NCBI RefSeq assembly: GCF_900009265.2
Contig: NZ_LR735004.1
Coordinates: 56,101-120,100 of the forward strand
Reading direction: 5' to 3'
DNA: 64,000 nucleotides
From: Planktothrix paucivesiculata PCC 9631
GTDB lineage: Bacteria; Cyanobacteriota; Cyanobacteriia; Cyanobacteriales; Microcoleaceae
Below the pieces are notes generated by a model. The model saw only the letters and a program-made list of their open reading frames with translations, was not told where the DNA came from and made no database searches. The position numbers and the translations under genes were made by a program. This document shows, piece after piece, positions 36,692 to 45,115 of this stretch. Numbering within the stretch: the first letter of the stretch is position 1; each line of letters begins with the position of its first letter.

Positions 36692-36856
36692 ATGAGTAAC
36701 CTTACAAACCCTCCAGGCGGCGGCGATCCCCCCGATCGCTTTAGAAATGTAGGAGAACAAATTCAGTTATTCTTCGATTTTGCTGAAAACAATCCTGATC
36801 GCGCTGTTCCTTCTTTCGTCAACATCTGGGAAACTCAGGCATCACTAACCACCTAG
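36692..36856 (+). pseudogene. Short ORF, possible 5' piece of a disrupted gene
   Basis: The 54-codon frame (MSNLTNPPGGGDPPDRF start; FFDFAENNPDRAVPSFVN later) has coding-like composition and a HIP1-like CGATCGC site, but I recognise no family. It ends just before the DUF262 gene. An open frame after that gene (38690-38881) also looks coding but lacks a start. They may be two parts of one gene split by the DUF262 gene. The rest of the 36526-36973 gap shows no other feature. Confidence 0.4.
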
Positions 36857-36973
36857 ACCTGAAGGAGCGACAACCCCATCTACCGTTAAATTTTTAAGGA
36901 TTTAGTGGAATTAACCAAAATTATTAACTATAAGTGATGGAGTTAACTTAATTTAAACTAGAGAGAAAACACA

Positions 36974-38689
36974 ATGGAAAACGGACAGAAGGCTATCAGT
37001 GATCTGTTTGAGAGCCGCAGAATTTTCAACATTCCCAAGTATCAACGTGCATACGCATGGGAAACAAAGCAACTGCGAGATTTTATTAGCGATCTTGATA
37101 ACCAATCTTTAGGCAAAGATTACTTTTTTGGAACAATCCTACTGCAAATAGGAGACAGCGAGGGATATTTCAAGATAATCAACATTGTAGATGGTCAACA
37201 AAGGCTGACAACACTCACAATTTTCATGCGGCTGTTGCTTGATAAACTTGATTCCTTCGGTGACGATGTATCGATTCTTCGTGAAACATACGTTCAGTAC
37301 CGAAATGAATATAAGTTAAGAGTTTTGGAATACGATCAACAGTTTTTTTGTAAGTGTATATTAGAAGATTATGAGGATACTGAAAGCTTGATTGAAACCC
37401 CTTCACAACGTCGCTTATTAGAGGCTAAGAACTTCTTCAAAAAGGACTTGGAAACGCGGAATGTTGAAAATTTGCGCGAGATTCGGGAGAAGATTGAGAA
37501 GGCTAAAGTCCTGACATATGCTGTTCTAAATAATGCAGAGGCAACACTAATTTTTGAGACGACTAATGACAGGGGTAAAGATCTCACGAGTCTTGAAAAA
37601 ATCAAAAGTTTCTTAATGTATAAGGTTTATCTTGCAGCTAATGATCCAGAGAGCTATCTGACAACAATACAGAATCGGTTTGGTGAGATTTACAGGGATT
37701 ATGAAGAGACTATTCAAAAACTTACTATCAACGAAGATTTTATCTTGCGAAATCATTATGTTGCTTTTGAGGCTAATGACGGTCAAAAGGATTATTCGCG
37801 TCATTTATCGTTGATCAAGGAAAGAATTAACTCACTTACAGCGAGTCCCGCTACTTTTGCTGAGGCAACAAAATTTATAGATGAGTATTCATGTCAACTG
37901 AGCAAAACTTTTGCAATATTTAATCAAGTATCCCAAAATCTCAGAGGAAACTTACTCAATCTTATCCATCTAAATAGAACTGCCTATTTATGGCCACTGC
38001 TCATTGTATCTTACAAGCATGATAATAGCCAAGAAAACTATAACTTCGGCAGAGTAACGAAACTGATGGAAATTATAAGTTTCAGAGTGTATGGAATACG
38101 AAAGCGAAAACTCAAAAACACTAGAATTTCAAAGCGACTACATGAGTTAGCACAAAACTTCCAAGGAGACTTTGAGGTTTTAATATCAGGTCTCAAGGAT
38201 ATTGTCGGTGAGTTCTGTAGTAATCGTGAGTTTGAGGAGAGACTTATTTCACCAGACTTTTATGAAGCTATTTCAGGAAATGATTTAAACTATCTATTTT
38301 GGCAGTATGAAAATTATCTTCGACGAACTGAGTACGTAGAAGATAAACCGATAGGATTTCGCCAGTACAAAGGTCTGTCGATTGAGCATATCATTCCCCA
38401 AGAAACTAGACAAATTCATGCTCGGATGGATGAAGGTTTCTGGAGTAATGGTATCCACAGTATTGGGAACTTAACGCTTGATATGTCCTGGGAAAATTCA
38501 GCGAAATCAAATCGGGATTTTGATTTTAAATATAAATACTTCTATCAGAATTCAAGATTTCGTTGTCAGCAAGAACTTATCACGTTTACTAACTCAGATA
38601 GTAGTGAGTGGGATGAAACATCCATTACCAAGCGGCAGGCAAAAATTGTAAACTTTGCAATGAGGTACTGGGATTATCAGAGTAGGTGA
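36974..38689 (+). CDS. DUF262-DUF1524 protein (GmrSD-like defence nuclease candidate)
   Basis: The 571-residue protein has an N-terminal DUF262 domain with IPKYQRAYAW (20-29) and the nucleotide-handling motif IVDGQQRLTTL (71-81). Its C-terminal DUF1524 domain has an HNH-like nuclease site: IEHIIPQ (470-476, His472), HSIGNLTL (495-502) and a following Asn-rich stretch ending near FKYK. This is the fused layout of type IV restriction enzymes such as GmrSD, which cut modified phage DNA. A defence role is inferred from the family. No partner gene is adjacent. Codon use and AT content differ from core genes, and the gene sits in a repeat-bracketed island, which suggests transfer. Confidence 0.85.
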   Translation: MENGQKAISDLFESRRIFNIPKYQRAYAWETKQLRDFISDLDNQSLGKDYFFGTILLQIGDSEGYFKIINIVDGQQRLTTLTIFMRLLLDKLDSFGDDVSILRETYVQYRNEYKLRVLEYDQQFFCKCILEDYEDTESLIETPSQRRLLEAKNFFKKDLETRNVENLREIREKIEKAKVLTYAVLNNAEATLIFETTNDRGKDLTSLEKIKSFLMYKVYLAANDPESYLTTIQNRFGEIYRDYEETIQKLTINEDFILRNHYVAFEANDGQKDYSRHLSLIKERINSLTASPATFAEATKFIDEYSCQLSKTFAIFNQVSQNLRGNLLNLIHLNRTAYLWPLLIVSYKHDNSQENYNFGRVTKLMEIISFRVYGIRKRKLKNTRISKRLHELAQNFQGDFEVLISGLKDIVGEFCSNREFEERLISPDFYEAISGNDLNYLFWQYENYLRRTEYVEDKPIGFRQYKGLSIEHIIPQETRQIHARMDEGFWSNGIHSIGNLTLDMSWENSAKSNRDFDFKYKYFYQNSRFRCQQELITFTNSDSSEWDETSITKRQAKIVNFAMRYWDYQSR

Positions 38690-38881
38690 CATTCAACAGT
38701 TGATCTAGCCTGGACTTATCACCAAATTGCTGTAGCTAAATATTTGGATAGTTTGAGCGAACTTTCAGCCCGACTAGAAAGTTTAGAATCTTTTGCCGAT
38801 CTGTGCGAGAGTAAAGGAGTGAAAAGCAGCCGGGAAATTATGCCTGGGAATGACGATGAACCAGGCATATATGCACTATAA
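38690..38881 (+). pseudogene. Open frame without a start, possible 3' piece of a disrupted gene
   Basis: Sixty-three sense codons continue in the frame of the DUF262 gene directly after its stop codon. They read as ordinary protein (LAWTYHQIAVAKYLDSLSE; SREIMPGNDDEPGIYAL at the end). No homologue comes to mind. It is either an ancient C-terminal extension cut off by a stop codon or the 3' part of a gene whose 5' part is the ORF at 36692-36856. Confidence 0.4.
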
Positions 38882-39080
38882 GATATGGGGATACTACTAA
38901 TAAAAGAAAAGCACCACGACAGTAAAAAATCAGATTAACAACATTCTTCAGAATCTCTCAGCATGCGAAGGTGGAATTCGTTCGGAGTATCGAATATAGT
39001 GAAGCGGGATCATGATCAAGTCCAAAAGGAGATCGACCCATGTTTGACAATAAAATTGTGGCAATATCCAAAAGCCATCT
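38882..39080. other. Gap before the EndoU gene with possible gene debris
   Basis: No complete gene is seen. A short frame with coding-like composition (HAKVEFVRSIEYSEAG, about 38962-39009) could be debris of the N-terminal body of a larger toxin protein. An AAAAGGAG motif at about 39024 precedes a 15-codon ATG frame. Confidence 0.3.
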
Positions 39081-39470
39081 ATGAACAACCATTCTTCAGG
39101 TAATATTCCCAGTGGAGTTGATGTCAATAGTCTATCTCAAATTAACTCTCAGCAACGGATACACATTCTTGATAGTGACACAACCGGAGGCGGTCACGGC
39201 CCGGGTAGAGGAATTTCTGGTAAAAGTGAATTTCCCGCAAGCTGGAGCGACGAGCAGATAATTAATTATATTTCGGAGGTGATTCAAGATCCTAATTCTC
39301 GGTGGGTTCAGCGAACAGGTCAACCGGGAAGTAAATATACCATTGCTGGTAAGCCCGTAAGATGGCAGATTGAAGGAACTAGAGATAGTGTTAATATTAG
39401 GGTAATAGTAGAACCTGATGGGAGAGGAATCATTACAGCTTTCCCGACGAATCTGCCTAAGAATCCCTAG
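39081..39470 (+). CDS. EndoU-type nuclease toxin domain (orphan)
   Basis: The 129-residue protein is essentially a bacterial EndoU domain, as found at the C-termini of CdiA, MafB and related polymorphic toxins that cut RNA. The conserved His residues in RIHIL (His28) and TGGGHG (His39), Lys48 in SGKSEFPASWSDEQI, and the C-terminal ITAFPTN segment fit the family. It has no secretion or delivery domain, so it is either a displaced toxin cassette or an intracellular toxin. A MafI-type immunity gene follows 23 bases later. It lies inside the island bracketed by 59-base repeats. Confidence 0.78.
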   Translation: MNNHSSGNIPSGVDVNSLSQINSQQRIHILDSDTTGGGHGPGRGISGKSEFPASWSDEQIINYISEVIQDPNSRWVQRTGQPGSKYTIAGKPVRWQIEGTRDSVNIRVIVEPDGRGIITAFPTNLPKNP

Positions 39471-39493
39471 CAATTTTATCAGGAGTTAAATAA

Positions 39494-39763
39494 ATGTTTA
39501 ATTATAAAATTGTAGAAAGTAAACTCCATCAAGTTATTAATATCGTCAAACCACAACTATCAGAGACTCAAATAGAATTTATGGTTTCAGATATTCATGC
39601 GGGTGAGTGGAATTTAGCTTTAGAGACTTTGTGTGATATCCTCATTGAAGAAGAAATTCCCATAGATTTAAAGAGTTATGAACTCTTGCAAGAAGTGGGC
39701 AATATCTTGAATATGGAACGACAAACTTGGGAGATGCTAAAAGTTCAAGTAAGTCCTTTGTAG
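39494..39763 (+). CDS. MafI-family immunity protein
   Basis: This 89-residue acidic, helical protein resembles the MafI immunity family, with the typical GEWNLALETLCDILIEEEIPI core (about 37-57, read as two helices) and a final WEMLK. MafI-type proteins neutralise EndoU-type MafB toxins by binding them. Its position 23 bases after the EndoU gene is the expected toxin-immunity order. An AGGAG-like sequence precedes the start. Confidence 0.75.
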   Translation: MFNYKIVESKLHQVINIVKPQLSETQIEFMVSDIHAGEWNLALETLCDILIEEEIPIDLKSYELLQEVGNILNMERQTWEMLKVQVSPL

Positions 39764-39784
39764 CTTTAATAATTAGATTTCATA

Positions 39785-39935
39785 TATAGCAATCCTAAAT
39801 CAGTTGTACAAATAGCTGGAAATCCAAATAATCGTAGGGGCGAGGCGCGCCTCGCCCCTACACCGAATTTATGTCTATTTTTTAGGGTTAATAATTTTGA
39901 TCATTATTTTGTACAATTCATTTAGACTTGCTATA
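39785..39935. mobile_element. MITE with IS630-type terminal repeats
   Basis: The 151-base element has imperfect inverted ends of about 28 bases: TATAGCAATCCTAAATCAGT at the left and the inverse of TATAGCAAGTCTAAATGAAT at the right. They closely match the ends of the IS630-family element at 47484-48373. A perfect 28-base palindrome (39834-39861) lies in the middle. It has no coding capacity and TA at each end, as expected for a non-autonomous derivative. Confidence 0.8.
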
Positions 39936-39940
39936 ATCAA

Positions 39941-39999
39941 GCTAAATGTTCTGAATTTGCCATATTTTTTATCGTATTTATTGGGGATTAAAACTACCT
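39941..39999. repeat. Right 59-base direct repeat bracketing the island
   Basis: This copy matches 36467-36525 at 58 of 59 positions. It contains the true 3' end of ccmP (GSFNPQ plus stop, minus strand) and eight codons copied from the start of the pentapeptide gene, after which homology ends five bases before the MITE. Confidence 0.92.
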
Positions 40000-40619
40000 C
40001 CATAAGCTCGTCCCGATACATTTTCAATGGCTTCTAAAGCAGCTTTTGAACCTACCATAATATCCCGTTCTTCTCCCCCTAAATATAGCCGTCCAAAACT
40101 ACCCACGGCCGTCACTTGCAGAATATTAATTAAGGAGGCTTTTTCCGCTTCATTCGCTGCTAAAGCTGCATAGGCTGCTGGTTGAACTTCCAAAATATAC
40201 AAACTTTGGCCCCCTAAAATTAATTGCCCTCGACGGTTACGATTAATTAATTGGGCTTGGTGCGGGTCAAGATTCCGAATAATTTGACTGGACATAATTT
40301 GAGGTTTCAGGCGATCGCTTTCCTGTAACCCTAAAAAATCCAAAATTGCCCGTCCGGCGGTAATTGTATCCCCTTGACGGCTGGAATGAATTTCCAAAAG
40401 GCCATAAAGCCGCTCAATAAACAACACCCCAGGACGCACGGAAGTGGCTTTCAAAGCAATATCCGTAATTCGGTTAATTTCAATCCCGGGAGAAACTTCA
40501 ATCCACAAAGAAGAATCCCCAGGTAAAGGCAAAAAACCCAGAGACACCGTACCAATATAGGCTGCGTGTTGCCGTTGAAGATTATCTAAATAGACGTAAC
40601 TGCGTAATTCTATTCCCAT
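39978..40619 (-). CDS. ccmP: Carboxysome shell protein CcmP
   Basis: The 213-residue tandem BMC-domain protein starts [20 protein letters not shown], the CcmP signature. CcmP forms trimers (pseudohexamers) that stack face to face and gate larger metabolites such as RuBP and 3-phosphoglycerate through the beta-carboxysome shell. Conserved stretches include [15 protein letters not shown] (about 43-57), [20 protein letters not shown] (about 144-163) and [14 protein letters not shown] (about 181-194). It lies away from the main ccm cluster, as is usual for ccmP. Its last codons lie in the 59-base repeat. Confidence 0.93.
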   Translation of the reverse strand: MGIELRSYVYLDNLQRQHAAYIGTVSLGFLPLPGDSSLWIEVSPGIEINRITDIALKATSVRPGVLFIERLYGLLEIHSSRQGDTITAGRAILDFLGLQESDRLKPQIMSSQIIRNLDPHQAQLINRNRRGQLILGGQSLYILEVQPAAYAALAANEAEKASLINILQVTAVGSFGRLYLGGEERDIMVGSKAALEAIENVSGRAYGGSFNPQ

Positions 40620-40857
40620 TTTTAGTTATCAAGTATCCGCACTATCAGTTATCAGTGTAGGGACGCGCCTTAGTAAAGCTATGCCGATACAGATGATTCT
40701 ATAGTCAGTCATGGAATTAATTCAGAAGTTGAAGTAATGCTACAATCACTCTAACAGGTCAGGGTAACAAACCTGTCTAAACACCCCAATAACCGAACAA
40801 AACGCTATACTTTCACCCATCACACCCCCTTGTGTTTAGACCGGGACTGTCAACTTC

Positions 40858-42105
40858 ATGAATTCAGACGAAACTAAAATCCAAGATCAAAACCCAGCCG
40901 TAAGCGGGGCCACTTCTTCATCAACGTCACCCTTTAATTCCTCCGTTGGAGAAACCGCAGAGAACCCGATTAATATGAATCCTTTACCCATTGCTGACCC
41001 TTGGGAGTCCGACGAACTCCAAAATTCTGAACCTGTATCAAATGCCGCAACCTCACCGAGTTTGTCTGAACGTCTGTTATCCGAACCCATCGAAGAAGTC
41101 ACCACCCAGTTAGACCAACGGGTGAAACGATTACAGATTCAAGAACAGGAACTACAAAAAAGAATTGCCACCTTACAAGCAACCAATGATCGCATCCAAC
41201 AGGAACAACTGGTATTAACCCAGTCCATGGGAAAATTGATCTCCTCCGCCTTAGATCAGTTAGAACAACGCAAGCAAAGCTTACAAATCGAAATCGAAAA
41301 ACTCGAACGTCGTCGCGATCGCATCCAAAAAGAAATGCGAACCTCCTTTGCGGGGGTCTCCCAAGAACTCGCCATCCGAGTCCAGGGATTTAAGGATTAT
41401 TTAGTCGGGAGTTTACAGGATTTAGTCGCCACCACCGAACAATTGGAACTCATACCGGAAAACACCCCCGAACCCCCAATCCCCACCCAACCCCGAGAAG
41501 TGACGAAGGTGGTTATCCCCGCAGAAAATCCCCAAAACACCGCCGCGCCACAATTTTCAGAACAGGGTTTCACCGAACAAACCCAGAAAATTCGCCAACT
41601 TCTCGATCAATATCGCAGCGCCCCCGACTATTATGGCCCGCCTTGGCAACTGCGTCGCACCTTTGAACCGATTCACGCCAAACGGGTTTCCAATTGGTTT
41701 TTTAACCAAGGAGGACGGGGCGCCTTACGCACCATGGGCAGTCGTTTACAGAATATATTAGTGGCTTCTGCGACGATTTCTATATTGAGAAATATCTATG
41801 GAAACCGCCTAAGAACCCTGGTTTTAGCCAATAGTCCCGAACGGTTGGGAGAATGGCGCCGCGGTCTCCAAGATTGTTTAGGGATTGACCGTCGAGATTT
41901 TGGCCCAGAACAGGGAATTGTTTTATTTGAAGAAGCGGAAGTTCTTTCTCAAAAAGCCGATCGTTTGGTCAAAGAAGGACGCTTACCCTTCATTATTATT
42001 GATGATATGGAAGATAGAATTAGTCTATCTTTACTGCAATTTCCCCTGTGGTTGGCGCTCGCCCCCGACCCCCAAACCCAACAAGCACCTACTGAACGAT
42101 TTTAA
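40858..42105 (+). CDS. DUF3086 coiled-coil protein
   Basis: The 415-residue protein has a disordered N-terminus (1-75), a long coiled coil (about 80-175, rich in Gln, Glu and Arg) and a conserved C-terminal DUF3086 domain (about 240-405, with DYYGPPWQLRRTFEPIHA and GGRGALRTMGSRLQNIL). The family is cyanobacterial and of unknown function. plsY starts 36 bases after its stop in the same direction, so they may be co-transcribed. Confidence 0.82.
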   Translation: MNSDETKIQDQNPAVSGATSSSTSPFNSSVGETAENPINMNPLPIADPWESDELQNSEPVSNAATSPSLSERLLSEPIEEVTTQLDQRVKRLQIQEQELQKRIATLQATNDRIQQEQLVLTQSMGKLISSALDQLEQRKQSLQIEIEKLERRRDRIQKEMRTSFAGVSQELAIRVQGFKDYLVGSLQDLVATTEQLELIPENTPEPPIPTQPREVTKVVIPAENPQNTAAPQFSEQGFTEQTQKIRQLLDQYRSAPDYYGPPWQLRRTFEPIHAKRVSNWFFNQGGRGALRTMGSRLQNILVASATISILRNIYGNRLRTLVLANSPERLGEWRRGLQDCLGIDRRDFGPEQGIVLFEEAEVLSQKADRLVKEGRLPFIIIDDMEDRISLSLLQFPLWLALAPDPQTQQAPTERF

Positions 42106-42141
42106 CAACTTCAGCACCTTTAAAATAACGGTCTTTTAAAC

Positions 42142-42819
42142 ATGATTGAATGGTTATTAATTAATGCAGGATTATTAGTAACAGCCTATTTCTTAGGTTC
42201 CATACCCACGGGATACGCCATCGGACGCTGGTTTTATGGCGTTGATATGCTGGCTGAGGGTTCGGGTTCTACGGGGGCAACCAATATCCTCCGAACCTTG
42301 GGAAAATTCCCAGCCTTACTGGTTTTATTGATTGATATTTTAAAGGGAACCTTAGCGGTTTTTCTGGTTTTTTGGACTTATTCCCTCTCTTTTACCTCCG
42401 AACTGGCTACAAATGCCGGAATTCAAAATCCCGATCTATTACAATATTGGATAGCCATTCTAGCCGGATTAATTGTAATTATTGGTCATACCAAATCTAT
42501 TTGGATCGGGTGGAAAGGAGGAAAATCCGTTGCTTCTAGTCTGGGAATTTTATTTGCCTTAGATTGGAAATTAGCCTTAGCAACTCTAGGAATTTTTGCC
42601 CTGGTTTTAGCAATTTCTCGAATTGTTTCCTTGAGTTCAATTTGCGGGGCGATCGGGATTGCCATTTTAATGATTATAACTGGGGAACCTCTGGCCTATC
42701 AAATTTTTGCGATCGCCGGGGGAATTTACGTCATCTGGCGACACCGCAGTAATATTGAGCGAATTCTCAAAGGGACAGAACCCAAACTAGGCGATAAATT
42801 AACTACCCAAATCCAATAA
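42142..42819 (+). CDS. plsY: Glycerol-3-phosphate acyltransferase PlsY
   Basis: PlsY transfers an acyl group from acyl-phosphate to glycerol 3-phosphate, the first step of glycerolipid synthesis, in the cytoplasmic membrane. Of the family's motifs, GSIPTGYAIGRW (about 20-31), GSGSTGATNILR (about 41-52) and WKGGKSVASSLGI (about 130-142) are present, with about five membrane helices. The 225 residues agree with the family. It follows DUF3086. Confidence 0.95.
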   Translation: MIEWLLINAGLLVTAYFLGSIPTGYAIGRWFYGVDMLAEGSGSTGATNILRTLGKFPALLVLLIDILKGTLAVFLVFWTYSLSFTSELATNAGIQNPDLLQYWIAILAGLIVIIGHTKSIWIGWKGGKSVASSLGILFALDWKLALATLGIFALVLAISRIVSLSSICGAIGIAILMIITGEPLAYQIFAIAGGIYVIWRHRSNIERILKGTEPKLGDKLTTQIQ

Positions 42820-42863
42820 TTAATAATTATTCGTTAAGATTAGGTCAATCAACCTTGGGTGAG

Positions 42864-43009
42864 GGGTAATAGGTAATGGGTAATGGGTTTAGATCCTTAT
42901 CTTTCAAGTATGCCACTTTAGAGACGAGTAGTTAGGGCAGTTAAGGGCGCAAACGCTTTAATAAGTGGATCAAAAACCCATTACCCATTACTCATTACCC
43001 ATTACCTAT
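42864..43009. repeat. Large inverted repeat of TAATGGG heptamers
   Basis: The left arm (42864-42896) reads GGTAATGGGTAATGGGTTT-AGATCC. The right arm (42967-43009) is its inverse, with GGATC and ACCCATTACCC units. The arms are about 30 bases and the spacer about 70 bases. It uses the same heptamer as 2321-2355. It has no coding content and lies between plsY and the cyclase. Confidence 0.8.
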
Positions 43010-43056
43010 AGTTGGGGGGGTGCGAATCGTTGATTTTGATATCAGGGACAATCACT

Positions 43057-45054
43057 ATGGCATCTCTATCTCGTCGTCTATTAGGATTCAATAAAAAAGC
43101 ACCTAAACTATCCCTGCGGGTTGTTTTTGTGGTTCCCTTTCTGATCCAAATTTTTGCATCCGTCGGACTAACGGGATGGTTGTCTTTTAGAAATGGTTCG
43201 ATCGCCGTTAATGATTTAGCAACTCAATTAAGAATTGAATTAAGTAACCGCATCCAACAGGAACTCAATACCTATTTAGAAACCCCCCACATTATCAATC
43301 AAATTAATGTTGATACCCTGAGAATGGGATTAATTAGCCTAGATAATGTTCCTCAGATGGAAAAATATCTGTGGAGTCAGTTAAAACAATTTAAAACCGC
43401 GAGTTATATTGGGATTGGATTACAAAATGGCTATTATGTAGGGGCTAATCGCAATGATGATGGCACGATCGAATTTGATATTGTTGATAAAAGTACCGCC
43501 GGAAAATTCCATAAATGGTTAACTAATAATCAGGGCGATCGCAATGAATTATTAAGTGTCAGAGAAAATTATGATCCTAGAGTTCGTCCTTGGTATGAAG
43601 CGGGAGTCAAAGCAGGAAAACCCGTTTGGAGTGAAATTTATGCCTATTTTGGGTCTAAAGTTTTAGTAATTTCTGCCAACCAACCTATTTATAATCGCAA
43701 TAAACAGTTATTAGGCGTAGCCAGTACCGATTTAACTTTAGAACGCATTAGTCAATTTCTGAACCGCTTAAAAATTGGCAAAACTGGACAAACCTTTGTC
43801 TTAGAAAGAAATGGATATTTAGTCGCCACCTCAACCCTAGAAGAAACCTTTATTGTTCACGCGAAACAGAAGGAAACAGAACGGATTAAAGGAATTAAAA
43901 GTAGTGATATTTTAACTCAAGCCACTTCCAGTTATTTACTGAAATATTTTGGTAATTTAGATCAGATTAAAACCTCAACTCAACTGACCTTTGAGATTAA
44001 TGGAAAACAACAATATTTACAAGTCACTCCCCTATCTGATCAACGGGGAATTAATTGGTTAATTATCGTTGTTGTACCGGAATCGGATTTTATGGCGGAA
44101 ATTCATGCTAATACTCGGACAACTATTTTATTATGTATTGTGGCGTTATTAGTTGCCACCTTATGTGGTATTTTTACCGCCCGTTGGATTAGTACCCCAA
44201 TTTTACGTCTGAGTCAAGCTAGTCAAGCGATCGCCAGTGGAGAATTAGAGCAAACAATCCCCATTGAACCGATTAAAGAATTAGGGATTTTAGCCACTTC
44301 TTTTAATACGATGACCCAACAGTTAAAAGCCTCTTTTAATGAGTTGGAAAAAACCAATGCTGAATTAGAGCAACGAGTTGAAGAACGCACCGCCGATTTA
44401 AGGTTAGAAAAAGAAAGATCGGAACAATTGTTATTAAATATTTTACCAGAAGTTATTGCCAATCAACTCAAACATAATAAGAAAGCGATCGCTTCGGCGA
44501 TTGAAGAAGTAACTATTTTATTTGCCGATGTGGTAGGATTTACCCCCCTATCTTCTCAAATTCCGCCGATAGAATTAGTTAGTGTTCTGAATGAAATGTT
44601 TTCGATTTTTGACCATCTAGCAGAAAAACATGGATTAGAAAAAATTAAAACCATTGGTGATGCTTATATGGTAGTTGGAGGTTTGCCCTTACCCAAAGCC
44701 AATCATGCTGAAGCGATCGCCGATATGGCATTAGGAATGCAAGCCGCCATGGCAGAATTTAAAGTGCCTTTAGAAAGATTTAATATCGACTCTCAATTTC
44801 AAATTAGAATTGGGATTAATACCGGATCTGTAGTAGCTGGAGTCATCGGAATTAAAAAGTTTATTTATGATTTATGGGGGGATGCTGTTAATATTGCTTC
44901 TCGGATGGAATCTTCCGGTGAACCCGGACAAATTCAAGTCACAGAAGCCACTTATCACAGAATTAAAGATGAATATAATTTTCAAAAACGGGGCATAATT
45001 TCCATTAAAGGAAAAGGAGAAATGACTACCTATTGGTTGACAGGTAAAAAATAG
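43057..45054 (+). CDS. Membrane adenylate cyclase with Cache sensor and HAMP domain
   Basis: The protein has a membrane helix (about 20-42), an extracytoplasmic double-Cache sensor (about 50-335) and a second helix (about 355-380). A HAMP domain and coiled coil (about 380-460) and a class III cyclase domain (about 475-660) follow. The metal-binding Asp is in ILFADVVGFTPL. The Lys of KIKTIGDAY and the Asp of YDLWGDAVN select ATP, and the Asn and Arg of AVNIASRME stabilise the transition state, so cAMP is the expected product. The ATG at 43057 is preferred over a TTG 45 bases upstream. A CRP-type regulator at 7662 is a possible receiver. Confidence 0.92.
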   Translation: MASLSRRLLGFNKKAPKLSLRVVFVVPFLIQIFASVGLTGWLSFRNGSIAVNDLATQLRIELSNRIQQELNTYLETPHIINQINVDTLRMGLISLDNVPQMEKYLWSQLKQFKTASYIGIGLQNGYYVGANRNDDGTIEFDIVDKSTAGKFHKWLTNNQGDRNELLSVRENYDPRVRPWYEAGVKAGKPVWSEIYAYFGSKVLVISANQPIYNRNKQLLGVASTDLTLERISQFLNRLKIGKTGQTFVLERNGYLVATSTLEETFIVHAKQKETERIKGIKSSDILTQATSSYLLKYFGNLDQIKTSTQLTFEINGKQQYLQVTPLSDQRGINWLIIVVVPESDFMAEIHANTRTTILLCIVALLVATLCGIFTARWISTPILRLSQASQAIASGELEQTIPIEPIKELGILATSFNTMTQQLKASFNELEKTNAELEQRVEERTADLRLEKERSEQLLLNILPEVIANQLKHNKKAIASAIEEVTILFADVVGFTPLSSQIPPIELVSVLNEMFSIFDHLAEKHGLEKIKTIGDAYMVVGGLPLPKANHAEAIADMALGMQAAMAEFKVPLERFNIDSQFQIRIGINTGSVVAGVIGIKKFIYDLWGDAVNIASRMESSGEPGQIQVTEATYHRIKDEYNFQKRGIISIKGKGEMTTYWLTGKK

Positions 45055-45115
45055 TTTTTAGGTAATCAGTATGCCCGATTATTTTTTCAGCAATGGAACA
45101 CCGCAACACTAATTA

